This document shows positions 1-10,900 of a stretch of DNA of 64,000 nucleotides, piece after piece (the stretch's first letter is position 1; each line of letters starts with the position of its first letter). The position numbers and the translations under genes are program-made. The notes below the pieces were generated by a model that worked only from the letters and a program-made list of their open reading frames with translations, was not told the DNA's origin and did not search any database. The stretch is from Gari tellinella. Its lineage: Eukaryota; Mollusca; Bivalvia; Cardiida; Psammobiidae. Location: the NCBI GenBank assembly GCA_922989275.2, contig OV277856.1:54507358-54571357 (forward strand), read 5' to 3'.

Positions 1-125
1 TATTTCTTATTATGCTGAATTGTCATCTGCTTCACATAATATCATGTTGTCTTCTAAAAAACTAAAAATAAGTTTTCATTCTTTTGAAACAGTAGAAAGT
101 TGAAAACAAGTGACAGACAGACATT

Positions 126-196
126 AGGTGGCGTCTGATCTGGGTCCAAACTGTTTGCAAATGTTAGGCATGTTGTGCTTAGCTTGATAAGGGTTA
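126..196 (-). mobile_element. PalE remnant: single hairpin arm plus terminus
   Basis: One arm of the GATCAGACGCC hairpin (GGCGTCTGATCTGGGTCC) is followed by AAGGGTTAA-like terminal sequence at 193-196. The other arm is gone. Confidence 0.5.
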
Positions 197-282
197 AGTA
201 ATCAGTGCATGGTTGGCGACAAACTTTCAAGGAAGTCTTTATTTGATGATGTTCTACATATCCCAGTGCTAGAAGAAGTCTG

Positions 283-499
283 TTTCTAGTATTACATATA
301 GGTGACCACTTCAAGCAGGTTGAAAGTAAAGCAGAATACCCCTTAAGGCCCATTCTGTTTTACTTTCAGCCTGTTGTAAGCTACCATCCGCTAGGATAAA
401 TGAAATATTTCTTATGGTACATATTCATGACAGTATAAAGTAAAACTATTTTCTTAAGTTGAGGATATATTAAAGGCATCTTTTAAAGTAATGGGTTAA
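283..499 (-). mobile_element. PalC copy, left end truncated
   Basis: Hairpin at 313-372 with apex CCTTAAGG; the right end AATGGGTTAA sits on TTAA at 496-499. The left end begins at GTTTCTAG without a recognisable TTAA. Confidence 0.75.
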
Positions 500-544
500 G
501 ACAGGTGACTGCTTTCTGCTTTATTTTATCCTGACTTAAAGTCA

Positions 545-791
545 CTGGGGTCCGTTTCATAAAGCTTTTGGTATGACAAAAACAATTGTAAGTCAAAACT
601 TTCAAATACATTTAATTTATCATTTCTCTATCTAATCCTGTCTTAGGATATCTCTTTGGAATTGTCTTTTCAAGAAGATTCCAAAGAGAAGTCACAAGAC
701 AGGATTAGATAGAGAAATAGATAATAATTAAGACTTTTATAACCTGACTTACGACAACATTTGTCATACAAAGTTTTATGAAGCGGGCCCC
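545..791. mobile_element. PalG inverted-repeat element, copy 1
   Basis: Ends GGGGTCCGTTTCATAAA and TTTATGAAGCGGGCCCC are near-perfect inverted repeats; most of the 247 bp folds back (ATTTCTCTATCTAATCCTGT opposite its complement). Superfamily unclear; no target duplication seen. Confidence 0.75.
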
Positions 792-1094
792 TGGTGACTA
801 AGAGAGATATGAACATATTCTCAATAAGATGGTGACTTGATGGTTCACTGTTGTGTGTATTATGCTAAAGGGAGATAAATCTAGCATTTTTACTGATAAA
901 ATTGTTATATTATATATCTTGTGGATTCATGTATATTTCTCAAATGACATTGAAAATAAAAGATTTTTATATGTGATTGAATTTTGTAATTATTTTGTTG
1001 CTTTGGTCTTTAGTTATTCAAAGTAATGAAAATTTATAGAACATACTACATGTAATAGGTGGACATGAAAACATTCAACATTATGAGCCACTTC

Positions 1095-1303
1095 ATGTGG
1101 AACTATACAAAAACGGTTGTAAGTCAAAACTTTCAAATACATTTAATTTCTGATTTCTCTATCTAATCGTGTCTTGACATCTCTTTGGAATCGAGAAAGG
1201 AGACAGGATTAGATGGAGAAATACATGATAATTGAGACTTTTATAATCTGACTTACGACAACATTAATTTTGTCCTACAAAGTTTTATGAAACGCACCAC
1301 TGT
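1095..1303. mobile_element. PalG copy 2, left end eroded
   Basis: Same body as the copy at 545-791 (AAAACTTTCAAATACATTTA, CTATCTAATC) and right end TTTATGAAACGCACC. The left terminus has decayed and the apex is deleted. Confidence 0.7.
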
Positions 1304-1472
1304 TGTATAGATTTACCATCTTGGCCATTGAGAATGGGTTTGGCAGTAAAGTTATTTGAGAAGATCCTAATAAAGTAATTTTATGATTACATGTGTATCA
1401 TTTCTGCAAAAGAGTCCTCCAGTGGTCTACTGTTCTTGCATTCTGTTAGGCGACTGCTTTATCCCATTACCC

Positions 1473-1574
1473 CCACAGGTACTTGACGAATAGATCTAGA
1501 TCTATTACAAAAAATAAATAAAATTTAAAACATTTTTTTGTAATAGATCTAGATCTATGTGTCAAGTACCTGTG
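1473..1574. mobile_element. PalI hAT-like hairpin element, copy 1
   Basis: Inverted ends CCACAGGTACTTGAC and GTCAAGTACCTGTG, with AGATCTAGATCTATTAC palindromic inside. Flanked by 8-bp direct repeats CATTACCC (1465-1472 and 1575-1582), the size expected of hAT transposition. Target: the terminus of a PalC. Confidence 0.85.
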
Positions 1575-1721
1575 CATTACCCAATTACATACACCTTTAA
1601 TTTATTCCTCCACTGAAGAAGAAAATTTCAATTTATACAGTCTGCAATGCTCCTTCAGAAATATATATATTGATTTCTTTATTCTAGCAGATGTTAGCAT
1701 AAAGTATGCTGAAAAGGCACC

Positions 1722-2046
1722 TTAACCCATTACCCCATAAATACGCCTTTTTACGCCTTTAATATATTCCTGCATTGAAGAAAATAGTTCCAATTTGTAC
1801 AGTCATGGATATATATTATTACATATACTTACTATATTCTAGCAGATGTTAGCTTAAAGCAGGTTGAAAGTAAAGCAGAATGCGCCCTAAGGCGCATTCT
1901 GCTTTACTTTCAACCTGCTTTAAGTGGTCACCTATTTTCAATACTAGAAACAGGCTATGGGTTAAGGCACATTTTACTTTACTTTCAACCTGCTTTAAGT
2001 GGTCACCTATTTTCAATACTAGAAACAGGCTATGGGGTAATGGGTT
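1722..2046 (+). mobile_element. PalC, inserted in the apex of an older PalC
   Basis: Starts TTAACCCATTACCCCATAAA. Hairpin at 1857-1922 with apex GCCCTAAGGC. The right half is repeated once (units of about 77 bp) before a TTATAA-type end near 2046. Confidence 0.7.
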
Positions 2047-2384
2047 ATAAGGCACATTTTACTTTACTTTCAACCTGTTTGAGTGGTCACCTGTCTTTAA
2101 ATTTATAATACTTGAAGCAGGTTATTGGATAATGGATAAATTAACCACCTGTATTAAACACTGAACATAGCTGTTGGAGAAAGGGTCAAATGGTGTAAAT
2201 ATCAGAAAGACAAACTATATTGTTGTTGCATTTATTAGCTGCTTGTATTTACAATGAGAACACAATGTCCTTCCGTATCACATTTCTTTTGTATAAAATA
2301 TTGCATGAATTGCAAAACATATGTATGTAGAATACAGTTTATTAAACATCTAAATTGTGACCATTGAATTGAAATATTTTGAGT

Positions 2385-2851
2385 TTAAGGCAAGTGGCAG
2401 CTTAATGCAAGGTGACAGTAAAACATATATGTCCTTTAGGAGGTTTCTGTTTAACTGTCACCTTGCTTTGAGCTGTAACCTTCCTTAACTCATTGAGCCC
2501 TAGTGACGCATATATGCGTCTTTTACCAAATACGTACCTGTAAAGAGTATGCTTGTCCTATGCAAACGGTGAGGTCTCTGATCAGAGGGCTCCTGCAGGA
2601 GCCCTCTGATCAGAGACTTCACTGTTTGTCATTTTGCAAATTATTACAATAAAACAACCCTTAATAGTCTAAAATGGACCAGCCTTTATGGCAAACTGGA
2701 ATTTTCCATTAGAAGTTCCAGGGGATAATGAGTTAAACACCTCACTGAATGTTGCAACAGGCCTTCCATCCTGCTTTAAGCAGACACCTGTTTTTCATAA
2801 AATAAATTAGCACATGTTTTAATGGTCGTCAATATGAAGGTTTTACTGTAT
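2385..2851. mobile_element. PalB carrying a PalD insertion
   Basis: The PalB hairpin (AAGGTGACAGTAAAACA and its complement, 2398-2465) is separated from the PalB end (TGAAGGTTTTACTGTA, to 2851) by PalD at 2485-2736. The left PalB terminus is not clear. Confidence 0.6.
2485..2736 (+). mobile_element. PalD copy 1
   Basis: TTAA at both ends (2485, 2733). Hairpin at about 2565-2630 with apex CTCCTGCAGGAG. The right part has the family's AACTGGAATTTTCCATT. Diverged from the three younger copies further right. Confidence 0.8.
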
Positions 2852-3035
2852 ACTGACAAATCGACAGCTATTTACAAATAAATAATAATTTTTACAATTT
2901 ATTTATGTACAAAATATATACACATGTACAGCCAATCCAAATTTCTGATAATTCAATCAAATGCACAGAAATCCATAAAGGCAGGAGGCATCTCAATGCT
3001 GGCCAAGGAGCTTTCTGCAGTACTGATGTGACACA

Positions 3036-3286
3036 TTAACCCTTTGAACCCTAGTCCCGCATATAGGCGTCATTGCAAACAGTGTACATGTCAATAATAC
3101 ACTTGTTCTGTGCAAACAGTGAAGACCCAGATCAGAGGGCTCCGAAAAGGAGCCCTCTGATCAGGGTCTTCACTGTTTGTCAGTACTGCCAAATTTGACA
3201 AAAACAACTCTTAAAAGCCAGAAATGGACTAGACAAAAATCGAAACTGGAATTGTCCATTTAAAGTTTCAGGGAGGAAAGAGTTAA
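3036..3286 (+). mobile_element. PalD copy 2
   Basis: Reference copy: TTAACCCTTTGAACCCTAGT to GGGAGGAAAGAGTTAA. Hairpin around 3118-3180 (AGACCCAGATCAGAGGGCTC) has one A-A mismatch next to GATC. The weakly complementary ends flanked by TTAA suggest a piggyBac-like mobiliser. Confidence 0.88.
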
Positions 3287-3299
3287 GCAACAGTCTGCC

Positions 3300-3552
3300 T
3301 TAATCCATTACTCCATAAATATGCCTTTTATGCATTTAATTTATTTCTCCACTGAGGAAAACAGTTTCAACTTATACAGTTATGAATATGTTTCATAAAG
3401 AAATATTTTCTGTATTGTAGCAGATGATAGCTTAAAGAGCGCAGAAAATAAAGCAGAATGTGCCTTAATGCACATTCTACTTTACTTTCAACCTGCTTTA
3501 AGTGGTCACATGTCTTCAAAATATAGAGACAGGCTATTTGGTAATGGATTAA
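3300..3552 (+). mobile_element. PalC copy
   Basis: TTAA at 3300-3303 and 3549-3552, only 13 bp from PalD. Hairpin 3434-3501 with an imperfect left arm. Confidence 0.85.
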
Positions 3553-3649
3553 AATACATCTTTAATTAAATAGATTCTGAACACAGATTTGTCTGCCCAT
3601 ACATAGATCTAGGAACATGTAATTCTAGAACTGCATTGACATGGTGTAC

Positions 3650-3902
3650 ATAACCCATTACCCCATAAATACGCCTTTTTACGCCTTTCATTTATTCCTC
3701 CACTGAAGAAAATAGTTCAACTTAAGACAGTCATGAACGTGCACCATAAGAAATATATTCTATATTCTAGTAGATGATAGTATAAAGCAGGCTGAAAGTA
3801 AAGCAGAATGTGCCTAAAGGCACATTCTGCTTTACTTTCAACCTGCTTTAAGTGGTCGCCTATGTTCAAAAATAGAAACAGGCTATGGGATAATGGGATA
3901 AA
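3650..3902 (+). mobile_element. PalC copy
   Basis: Ends ATAACCCATTACCCCATA and TAATGGGATAAA (TTAA decayed on both sides). Hairpin 3784-3853 with apex GTGCCTAAAGGCAC. Confidence 0.85.
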
Positions 3903-3950
3903 CAGCATCTTGAAATAATGGGGGACAAGATCAATGGTATTCACGTAAAT

Positions 3951-4096
3951 ACAATAAAACCTTTCTATTACGACAAGTAAATTGTTTTAATTATTAGGTG
4001 TTTAAGACAGGTGACTTACTTTAAGCTGTCACCTGTATCTTATGCAGTCAATTGGCCTTCCTTTTTAGTGGTCGTAATAGAGAGGTTTTATTGTAG
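3951..4096. mobile_element. PalB with shortened hairpin
   Basis: Both ends (CAATAAAACCTTTCTATTAC and GTAATAGAGAGGTTTTATTG) are present. The core is reduced to AGGTGACTTACTTTAAGCTGTCACC, with the GAAAGCTCC stem lost. Confidence 0.8.
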
Positions 4097-4635
4097 TCAT
4101 ATTTTCTTCTTTATGTTTCCATCAAACCAAATGTTGTGGCTTTTTACAACATAGAGTTTAATCGAGACATAAGAACTTTTATATTTGAAACATCTGAATC
4201 TGGGCTCTTAAATACTATTTTGATTACTGGTAAACAAAATCAGAAGCTAAAATAATATGTGAACTGTACATTTAGCAAAAATGATAACCATTCATAAGAT
4301 TAAAAATGTGATTTGAAAATCATGAATAAGTATCATATGGTAAAACATATATCATAAGAAGTGTAAAATTTGGTAATTCAATGCTTAATAATTAATGTAA
4401 TGTTTTTATTGCAATATATGCATGTTCAATACTGATTGTTCATGCAGATGGTATACTGTATATCAAGCTAGTGAAATTGATAAAACACAATGCCATCTCT
4501 TTACCATTTCCATACTGACGTTTCCAAATGAAAACAAACAGAAAAGATCCTCATCAGAGGAGTCCTTGTTCCATTTATTGCTGACCATTGTGAAATTAAA
4601 TCCCATGTGCTTGCTGGAACACTTTGTTATACTAT
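4097..4635. other. No recognised feature
   Basis: AT-rich sequence without a convincing exon or repeat. Reading frames running from here into the PalC at 4636 are chance extensions. Confidence 0.4.
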
Positions 4636-4887
4636 TTAACCCTTTGCCTCATAGCCTGTTTCTAGTTTTGAAGACATGTGACCACTTAAAGCAGGTTGAA
4701 AGTAAAGCAGAATGTGCCCTAAGGCACATTCTGCTTTACTTTCAGCCTGCTTTAAGTTAATATCTGCTAGGATATAGAAAAAAATTCTTATGATACATAT
4801 TCATGACAGTATAAAATGGAACTAATTTCTTTGGCGGATGAATAAATTAAATACGCTAAAAGTCGCTTCTATAAGGGAAAGGGTTAA
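4636..4887 (-). mobile_element. PalC copy
   Basis: TTAA at 4636-4639 and at the right end (GGGTTAA, 4887). Hairpin 4686-4755, almost perfect, with apex GCCCTAAGGC. Confidence 0.88.
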
Positions 4888-4959
4888 AGGTGAATTAAAG
4901 ATACATGTACTGTGTTTTTGTCCGTACTGCATATCATTTCATATGAAATTACACATGGT

Positions 4960-5095
4960 GTAGACTCTGATTAGATGCTAAATGTTACAGTATCTTATCA
5001 GGGTCTTAACTGTTTGCCGATGCCTAATTTGAGGGCAATAGGCTTTGATTGGTTAAAGAGCCCTCTGATCAGGGTTTACACAGTTTACAAAATGT
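4960..5095. mobile_element. PalD-type hairpin remnant
   Basis: Two partly complementary blocks (GACTCTGATTAGATG; AGCCCTCTGATCAGGG) recall the PalD core; both termini are missing. Confidence 0.4.
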
Positions 5096-5098
5096 ACA

Positions 5099-5192
5099 TA
5101 CAGTCCAACTTCGAAATAAGTCGAATTTGTTAAGGAGAGGAATTTTTATAAGTTTGAACTTAAGCGAGTCGATCTAATAAAATTCAACTGTA
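5099..5192. mobile_element. PalN (pogo-like) short element
   Basis: TA-flanked, beginning CAGTCCAACTTCGAAATAAG and ending ATTCAACTG. Related to the copies at 21.7 and 40.5 kb but only 94 bp. Confidence 0.55.
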
Positions 5193-5212
5193 GATGTATG
5201 GAAAAAATTGAT

Positions 5213-5442
5213 TCAACCAATAACCCCACATCCTGTTTCCAGTTTTGAGGGTAAGTGATTCCTTAAAGCAGGTTGAATAAGGCGAATCCTGCTTTACTTT
5301 CAGCCTGCTTTAAGCTATTATATGCTAGGGTAAAGAAAATATTTCTCATGGTACATACTCATCACTGTATAAAGGGTAGCTATTTTCTTAAATAAAGGAA
5401 TGAGTTAGAGGCGTAAAAAGGCGTATTGATGGGGAAATTGGA
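5213..5442 (-). mobile_element. PalC with reduced hairpin
   Basis: The left arm has lost about 20 bp (AAGCAGGTTGAATAAGGCGA) while the right arm is complete. The right terminus GGGGAAATTGGAA has decayed. Confidence 0.75.
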
Positions 5443-5595
5443 AGAGAAGTCAAGATATGGAAGTTCCACTGTACATGTAAAATGCTTCCAGGCTTGACAG
5501 TGTCAGATTTTCATATCTATAAATGTAATTATAAATCATTAACTGATGCATTGCTGTAGTTTGATGAATAATGAATGATGCAAAAACATGTACTA

Positions 5596-5804
5596 TATAA
5601 AGTAAAACCTCTATTTCGACCACTAAATTGTTTAAATTCTTAGGTGCTTAAGACAGATGAGTGCTTAAAGCCAGGTGACAGTAAAACAGAAAGCTCCTGT
5701 AGGAGCTTTCTGTTATACTGTCACCTTGTTTTAAGCTGTCACCTATCTTTTATAAATCAATTGGTCTTCGTTTTAGTGGCCGTAATAGAGAGGTTTTACT
5801 GTAT
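5596..5804. mobile_element. PalB copy
   Basis: Ends AAGTAAAACCTCTATTTCG and AGAGAGGTTTTACTGTA. Hairpin 5672-5738 has apex AGCTCCTGTAGGAGCT. The right half is also part of a tandem duplication. Confidence 0.85.
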
Positions 5805-5966
5805 TTGGGGAACATCATGAAAGCTTGTGTGTGTAGGAGCTTTCTGTTATACTGTCACCTTGTTTTAAGCTGTCACCTATCTTTTATAAATCAATTGGTC
5901 TTCGTTTTAGTGGCCGTAATAGAGAGGTTTTACTGTATTTGGGGAATATCATGAAAGCTTGTGTGA
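5699..5966 (+). repeat. 134-bp tandem duplication of a PalB right half
   Basis: 5699-5832 and 5833-5966 are virtually identical (AACATC versus AATATC is the one change I see). The unit runs from the hairpin apex through the PalB end into unique flank, so it arose by local duplication, not transposition. Confidence 0.9.
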
Positions 5967-6110
5967 ATGGCTACTCTAGAAAAAATGAATGCAAAACGAA
6001 GTTCCAAAAGGAGCTTCTTGCTTTACATTCATCCTATTTATAGCTGTCACCTGTCCTTTGTGTTAAACCATGCGGATTTCGATGTGGCAAAGCCCGTTTT
6101 ATTACAATAC
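5967..6110. repeat. PalB-like degenerate hairpin
   Basis: AATGCAAAACGAAGTTCC and GGAGCTTCTTGCTTTACATT form a broken stem, followed by AGCTGTCACCTGTCC and a GTTTTATTAC-like end. Confidence 0.4.
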
Positions 6111-7070
6111 TAACATATAAAATGGGAGAATTAAATGACTGTACACAAACATATATTCAGTAACAGTTATTAAAAATATCTGTCTCGATAGATCCATTGA
6201 GTTGATTGTCTTTCAACATTGGGTTAGTCCCTGCACTGCCAAACACTTCTATTTTCCTATAAATGAACACTTTAACACTGACCCAAAAGGTGTTTTTCTG
6301 AAATATTTAAAATCATGAACGAGCACGTTGTCTTCCCTGTCTGCACAGGATTTTATTCTGTCCTCACAAGTTGTAAGGGATAAAACTACTAAACATGTTC
6401 GCTGCTTTGACGCCATCTGCTTTAAACAACTGTCGTCTGCTGATATTTCTCAAATTTAAACTTATGGGGAAAGTGATATCACATTAAAGCCACTATATTA
6501 CTCCCACATAAACAGAATCAAACATTTTTCTTACATGAAATTTATGTCACTATCGTAAGCGTTCCATATAAAAAGAAGTAATACGTGGTGATATTTGAAG
6601 CAATATTGCTAACGAACAGTGAAATTTGTGGAAACAAGTAATCAAGTTTGTTTATTTTTGAATAGCGACGAAAATTTACGGACATACTCGGTAAAGCTCA
6701 TTTGCATAATTCTATACAACAAGTCGAGTGCTTTACAACCAAAGAGAGACAACTCCTTTAAGTTTGGCCGTTAAACTGATGCAATGATACACATTGTCGC
6801 GGCCGAATCAATCACGTGACCTTTATGCGATCGATCGAGAGTTCTCGGAACCAGCCCGTAATCTTATTTGTAAACAAACCCGCTTATAATGTAAACCACC
6901 ACGATAAGAATTCGACACATTTTATTTTAGGTAGGATTCTTTACGAAGTGGGTGCATATGTCAGGCTTCTTACACTCGATTTCACTTAGTTTTAATACAT
7001 AGAAAATGCACACATATAAGAAATTGCGCGTTTTAAACACCAATTTGAGCGGGATTGTGCCTTTAAGTAT
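6111..7070. other. Mostly unassigned; scattered PalE-like fragments
   Basis: Fragments such as CATCTGCTTTAAACAACTGTC (6414-6433) resemble PalE, but no ends are visible. A CACGTG lies at 6813-6818. No exon was recognised. Confidence 0.35.
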
Positions 7071-7072
7071 AA

Positions 7073-7126
7073 AGAGTGTGGATCCTCTCTAGACTACGCG
7101 TTACGCGGCATCTAGAGAGGATCCAA
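7073..7126. repeat. Short near-perfect palindrome
   Basis: TGGATCCTCTCTAGA pairs with TCTAGAGAGGATCCA around apex GCGTTACGC. No transposon ends are recognised; it abuts PalH. Confidence 0.75.
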
Positions 7127-7137
7127 AATATATGTAT

Positions 7138-7512
7138 AGTTTTCCCTCCCTACTACGACCCTCCCCCAACAATTACTCCCTCCTTACAACGACTCTTTCT
7201 GCAAATCCCCAAACAAGACAATTATGTATAACGCTTTTATTGCTGCATTATCGTCTGCTTAAAATTATCGTCTTTTTTCCCTCAAGGCAGCATCTATAAG
7301 TGGACATTTTTGATAGAATAAATAGAATGACGAGTGAAAAACAGCTTGAATCCAGATCAGCCGCCGCGTGGAGCGGCATCTGATCTGGATTCATGCTATT
7401 TGCAAATATAAGTCAATTCTTAATTTTCCCACCCTATAACGACTCCCTCCGAACAACACGCACAATCTGTGTCTCAAATTGAGTGTCGTTGTAGAGAGGG
7501 TGCATTGTATTT
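7138..7512. mobile_element. PalH element, degraded ends
   Basis: CCCTCCTTACAACGAC-like left side and GTCGTTGTAGAGAGGGTGCA right end. Core hairpin 7344-7404 (TGAATCCAGATCAG, GCCGCG apex). Confidence 0.6.
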
Positions 7513-7563
7513 TCATAATGGCCATTATTCGCTGGGTAAGGTAGTGAATGGCGTTTACTGGAT

Positions 7564-7569
7564 TTTATT
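7564..7569 (-). promoter_or_regulatory. Candidate polyadenylation signal
   Basis: AATAAA on the minus strand about 420 nt past the stop of the coiled-coil gene; I saw none closer. If used, the 3' UTR would include the PalB element at 7573-7984 and the PalC inside it. Confidence 0.3.
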
Positions 7570-7572
7570 TTA

Positions 7573-7984
7573 CATGTAAAACCTCTCTATTACAACTCCT
7601 TTAACCCATTACCCCATAGCCTGTTTCTATTTTTGAAAAAATGTGACCACTTAAAGCAGGCTGAAAGCAAAGCAGAATGCGCCTTAAGGCGCATTCTGCT
7701 TTACTTTCAACCTGTTTAAAGCCATCATCTGCTAGAATGTAGAAAATATTTCTTATGATACATATTCATGATTGAAAATATTGGATCTATTTTCTTTGTG
7801 GAAGAATAAATGAAAGGCGTAAAAAGGCGTATTTATGGGGGAATCGGTTAAAGAAAGCTAATTGGTCACATATAAAAGCTAAATATGACAGCTAAAGGAC
7901 CTTCCTGTTTTACTGTCACCTTGCTATAAGCAGTCACCTGTCTTAAAAGTGTAATCAGTGGTCATAGTAGAGAGGTTTTTCATA
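7573..7984. mobile_element. PalB split by a PalC
   Basis: The left end TACATGTAAAACCTCTCTAT and right end AGTAGAGAGGTTTTTCATA are separated by PalC at 7601-7851. The PalB core keeps only the right hairpin arm. It lies against the stop codon of the coiled-coil gene and may be in its 3' UTR. Confidence 0.75.
7601..7851 (-). mobile_element. PalC inserted in PalB
   Basis: TTAA at 7601-7604 and 7848-7851. Hairpin 7652-7720 with apex GCGCCTTAAGGCGC. Clean TTAA duplication inside another element. Confidence 0.9.
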
Positions 7985-7987
7985 TAT

Positions 7988-10900
7988 CTAGTAGACTCTC
8001 TTATTATGCAATGACTTAACTCTATTTCTGTGAATTTGTGAGTATCCATATGATCCCCCATATGTTGTAAGTCTTGTTTCTTTTTGTAGCTCAGGTAAGC
8101 TTGGCTCGGATTCTGGTGATTTAATATTCGGAATTCCTCTCAAATCTTCCAGACTCTTGCTGGCTCGGACGGAATTCTTTGTAGGCTCACTCTTGTGGTG
8201 AACAACTGGTTTTGTCTGTGACTTGACGGGGCTTGATTTGCTGACGTTTGCTCGCCTCCTAAAGTTTGTTGGATGAGGTATAATCTGTACCTTCTTCTTA
8301 TCTTTTTGCACATACGTAGCTTGCTGGCTTGGCTTTGAACTACTGTCACTTACCCAAGCCTCCACCACATGTCTGTTTGTATCGGAATAGCTGCCCACTT
8401 CAAGTTGGCCTCTAAGTCTTTTGTTTTCTTCAGTTAACCGCTTGTTACTAGCCTCGATATCATTTAACTTTTCCTTCTTCACCTCCCATTCTCGCCTGTC
8501 CTCCTCTAGCTCTCGCTTTTCTTTGTCTAAGTGACTTACTCGCCTGGAACTACTGTCAAGTTTCATATTCAGCTCAAACACTTGCTGCTCCAAGTTGGAA
8601 ATTTCGAATCCCTTGTCTTGCATCTGAATACTTAGCTGCTTTTTCTTCAGCTCAGTGTCTTCCAACTTTGCAACTACATGTTTAAACTCCGACTCCGTCC
8701 TATCGAGGTTTGTTTCAAGGTTTTGTAACCGTTCATTTTCTTCCTTCAGTCTCTCGTTATCACTATGCAAGCTGACTGTTTCATTTTCTTTCTCCTTCTT
8801 TGCAGCATCAAGTTGAGAGATGAGTTTAGTTATTTGGTTTTCTTTATCCGTTACAATTTTTTGAAGATCACTGTTTAGCTCTTCTGCATTTTCCTTTGAT
8901 TTTTTAAGGTCAGAAGTGTTAGATTTGGATTTATCTCTCAATTCCTTCAAGGCCTGTTTAAGACGATCTATCTCAGCATTGAGACTTGTGATTTCATCTT
9001 CCTGAGATTGTTTGATTTTTGCAAAGGCTGAATTTTCCTTCTTCAGTGACTTGTATTCTTTTTCCATTTCATCAGTTTTTATCTTCAATTCATCGAATTC
9101 TTTTGATCTATTATCAAATTTTGTTTTCAGATCCTCTAGCGATTTTGTGGCAGTTCCGTACTCTTTTGCGTGTGTCGCTTCCATATCTTTCTTTTCTTTC
9201 TGAAGTTTTGAAACTTGATTTTTTAAATCTTTTATCTCATTTTCAAATTTGTTTTCATCTTTCATAACTCCTAAAATCTCCTTTAGCTCTTTTTGTTTCT
9301 CCGCCAAAGAGTCAGATAGGGATGTATTTTCAAATTCAAGTGATTCAACCTTTTTACCAAGCTCTCCATTCTTCTTTTGAAGAGCCGCATTCTCTTTTTT
9401 GAAACGTGAATGCTCTTTTTTCAGATCTTGAATTGTATCCAATTTTTCTGATTCAACAGCAGTAACACTTGTGGCAAGAGACTTTGCTTCTGCTTCTGAT
9501 GCATGCAATTTTTTGACAGTTTCATAGTTTTCGGATTTAAGTTTTATATTTTCTTCATTGGTGGTTTGGTTTTCGGTTTGTAATTTTATAACTTGCGCTT
9601 TCAGTTCTCTTGTTTCTTTTTGAATTGCCTCAGAATCTTCCTTTGTATTAGCATTACTGCTGGCAAGATGTTCGAGTTGTTTAATTCTACCTTCTAGCTT
9701 ATCTTTATCATTCTCTAGCTGGGATATTTGTTCATGTGCATTTCTGTCACCACGGCTTCTCATGTCATCTTCGAGAAGATCGATCCTATCTCGAAGTAGT
9801 CTGTTTTCAGATGACAGATCTTCGATAGTTTTCAAGAATCCATTGGCTTCTTCTTCTAGTTGTTTTATTCTCTTTCGAAATGTGTACTCAGCCTTCAGCA
9901 AGGTGTTACGCTCGGCATAAACCTGCTCATATGATTCCCTTTCTTGCATCTTTTGTCCCTTTGGCTTAGCCTCAATTTCAATTGATTCAACTAATAGTTC
10001 AGATATATTGGCACTTGGGCTTTTTGCGAGATTTCCTTTTTCTAGCTTAGTTGGTGATGGAGTAACCACATACGTTTGTCTCACAGTGTCTTTACTTTTC
10101 TCTGAATGTTCATGCCTCTCAAATCTGCTACTATCAGGTTCTTTCAATTCAGACAGATTGTCATTATGTACGTTTTCTCCCTCAGTCGTTTTAATTTCAG
10201 TATTTTGTGTTCCGGGACTCGGAGTTTTTAAAGTAGCTTTAGTATTTGTTTTATCTAAGGTATCGTTGACCTGATTAGACCCTTCAGTAACAAGAAAAGC
10301 AAAGGCAGTAGTCAATTCAACTTCATTTCCTTCCCTTGAGTTTTCTGATTTGTCATTACTATCTTTTACAACTGTACGTTTACTATCTGAAAGTTTTGTT
10401 TCTGCAGGAGCACTGTTTGTCGGCAGTAACTGGTCTGCAGTTGATGATGACTTATTTTCGTCTTTAACTGAAATGCTTTGTTCGACAGAGTTATTTTCTA
10501 TATCCGAAATTGCGGGTTGTTTTGTCTTATCGTTGTCACCTTTCTTTAAACTTGATACTTTTTTCTCCGGGCTTCTTCCTCGTTCGGTCACGTGGGTTTC
10601 TTTGGGCGTTTTAGATGCTGTTGACGAGATTGTATCACTAGAGACCAACTGTTTGCTTTTGTGAGTCTCTAATACAGCTGAGTCTGTACTTTTAGAATGA
10701 AGCTTTTGGGGACTTTTGTTTCGTTTGTATGGACTTTTGGTATCTAATGTGTTATGTTTATGTTCCTCTGCAGTTACTGAAGTGTCCTTTTGAGATCGTT
10801 CCTTACCTTTATGATCATCGGTCGATGAGTCACGAACTGCCTTTTTTCGTGGACTAGTACTATTGACTTTATTATATGCTGTATGAGTGTCCTTTGAATC

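Larger units (their letters stand above)
1459..2134 (+). mobile_element. PalC composite, interrupted by PalI and another PalC
   Basis: The left half of an old PalC starts at 1459 and is split by PalI at 1473-1574. At its hairpin apex (GGCACC then TTAA, 1722) a second PalC has inserted. Three right halves (from about 1893, 1966 and 2048, each with TTTACTTTCAACCTG) follow only two left halves, so a further nested or tandem event happened. Confidence 0.7.

Noticed and set aside
9012..9267. Plus-strand frames opposite the coiled-coil gene
   Set aside because: Antisense shadows of a long Lys/Glu-rich coding exon.
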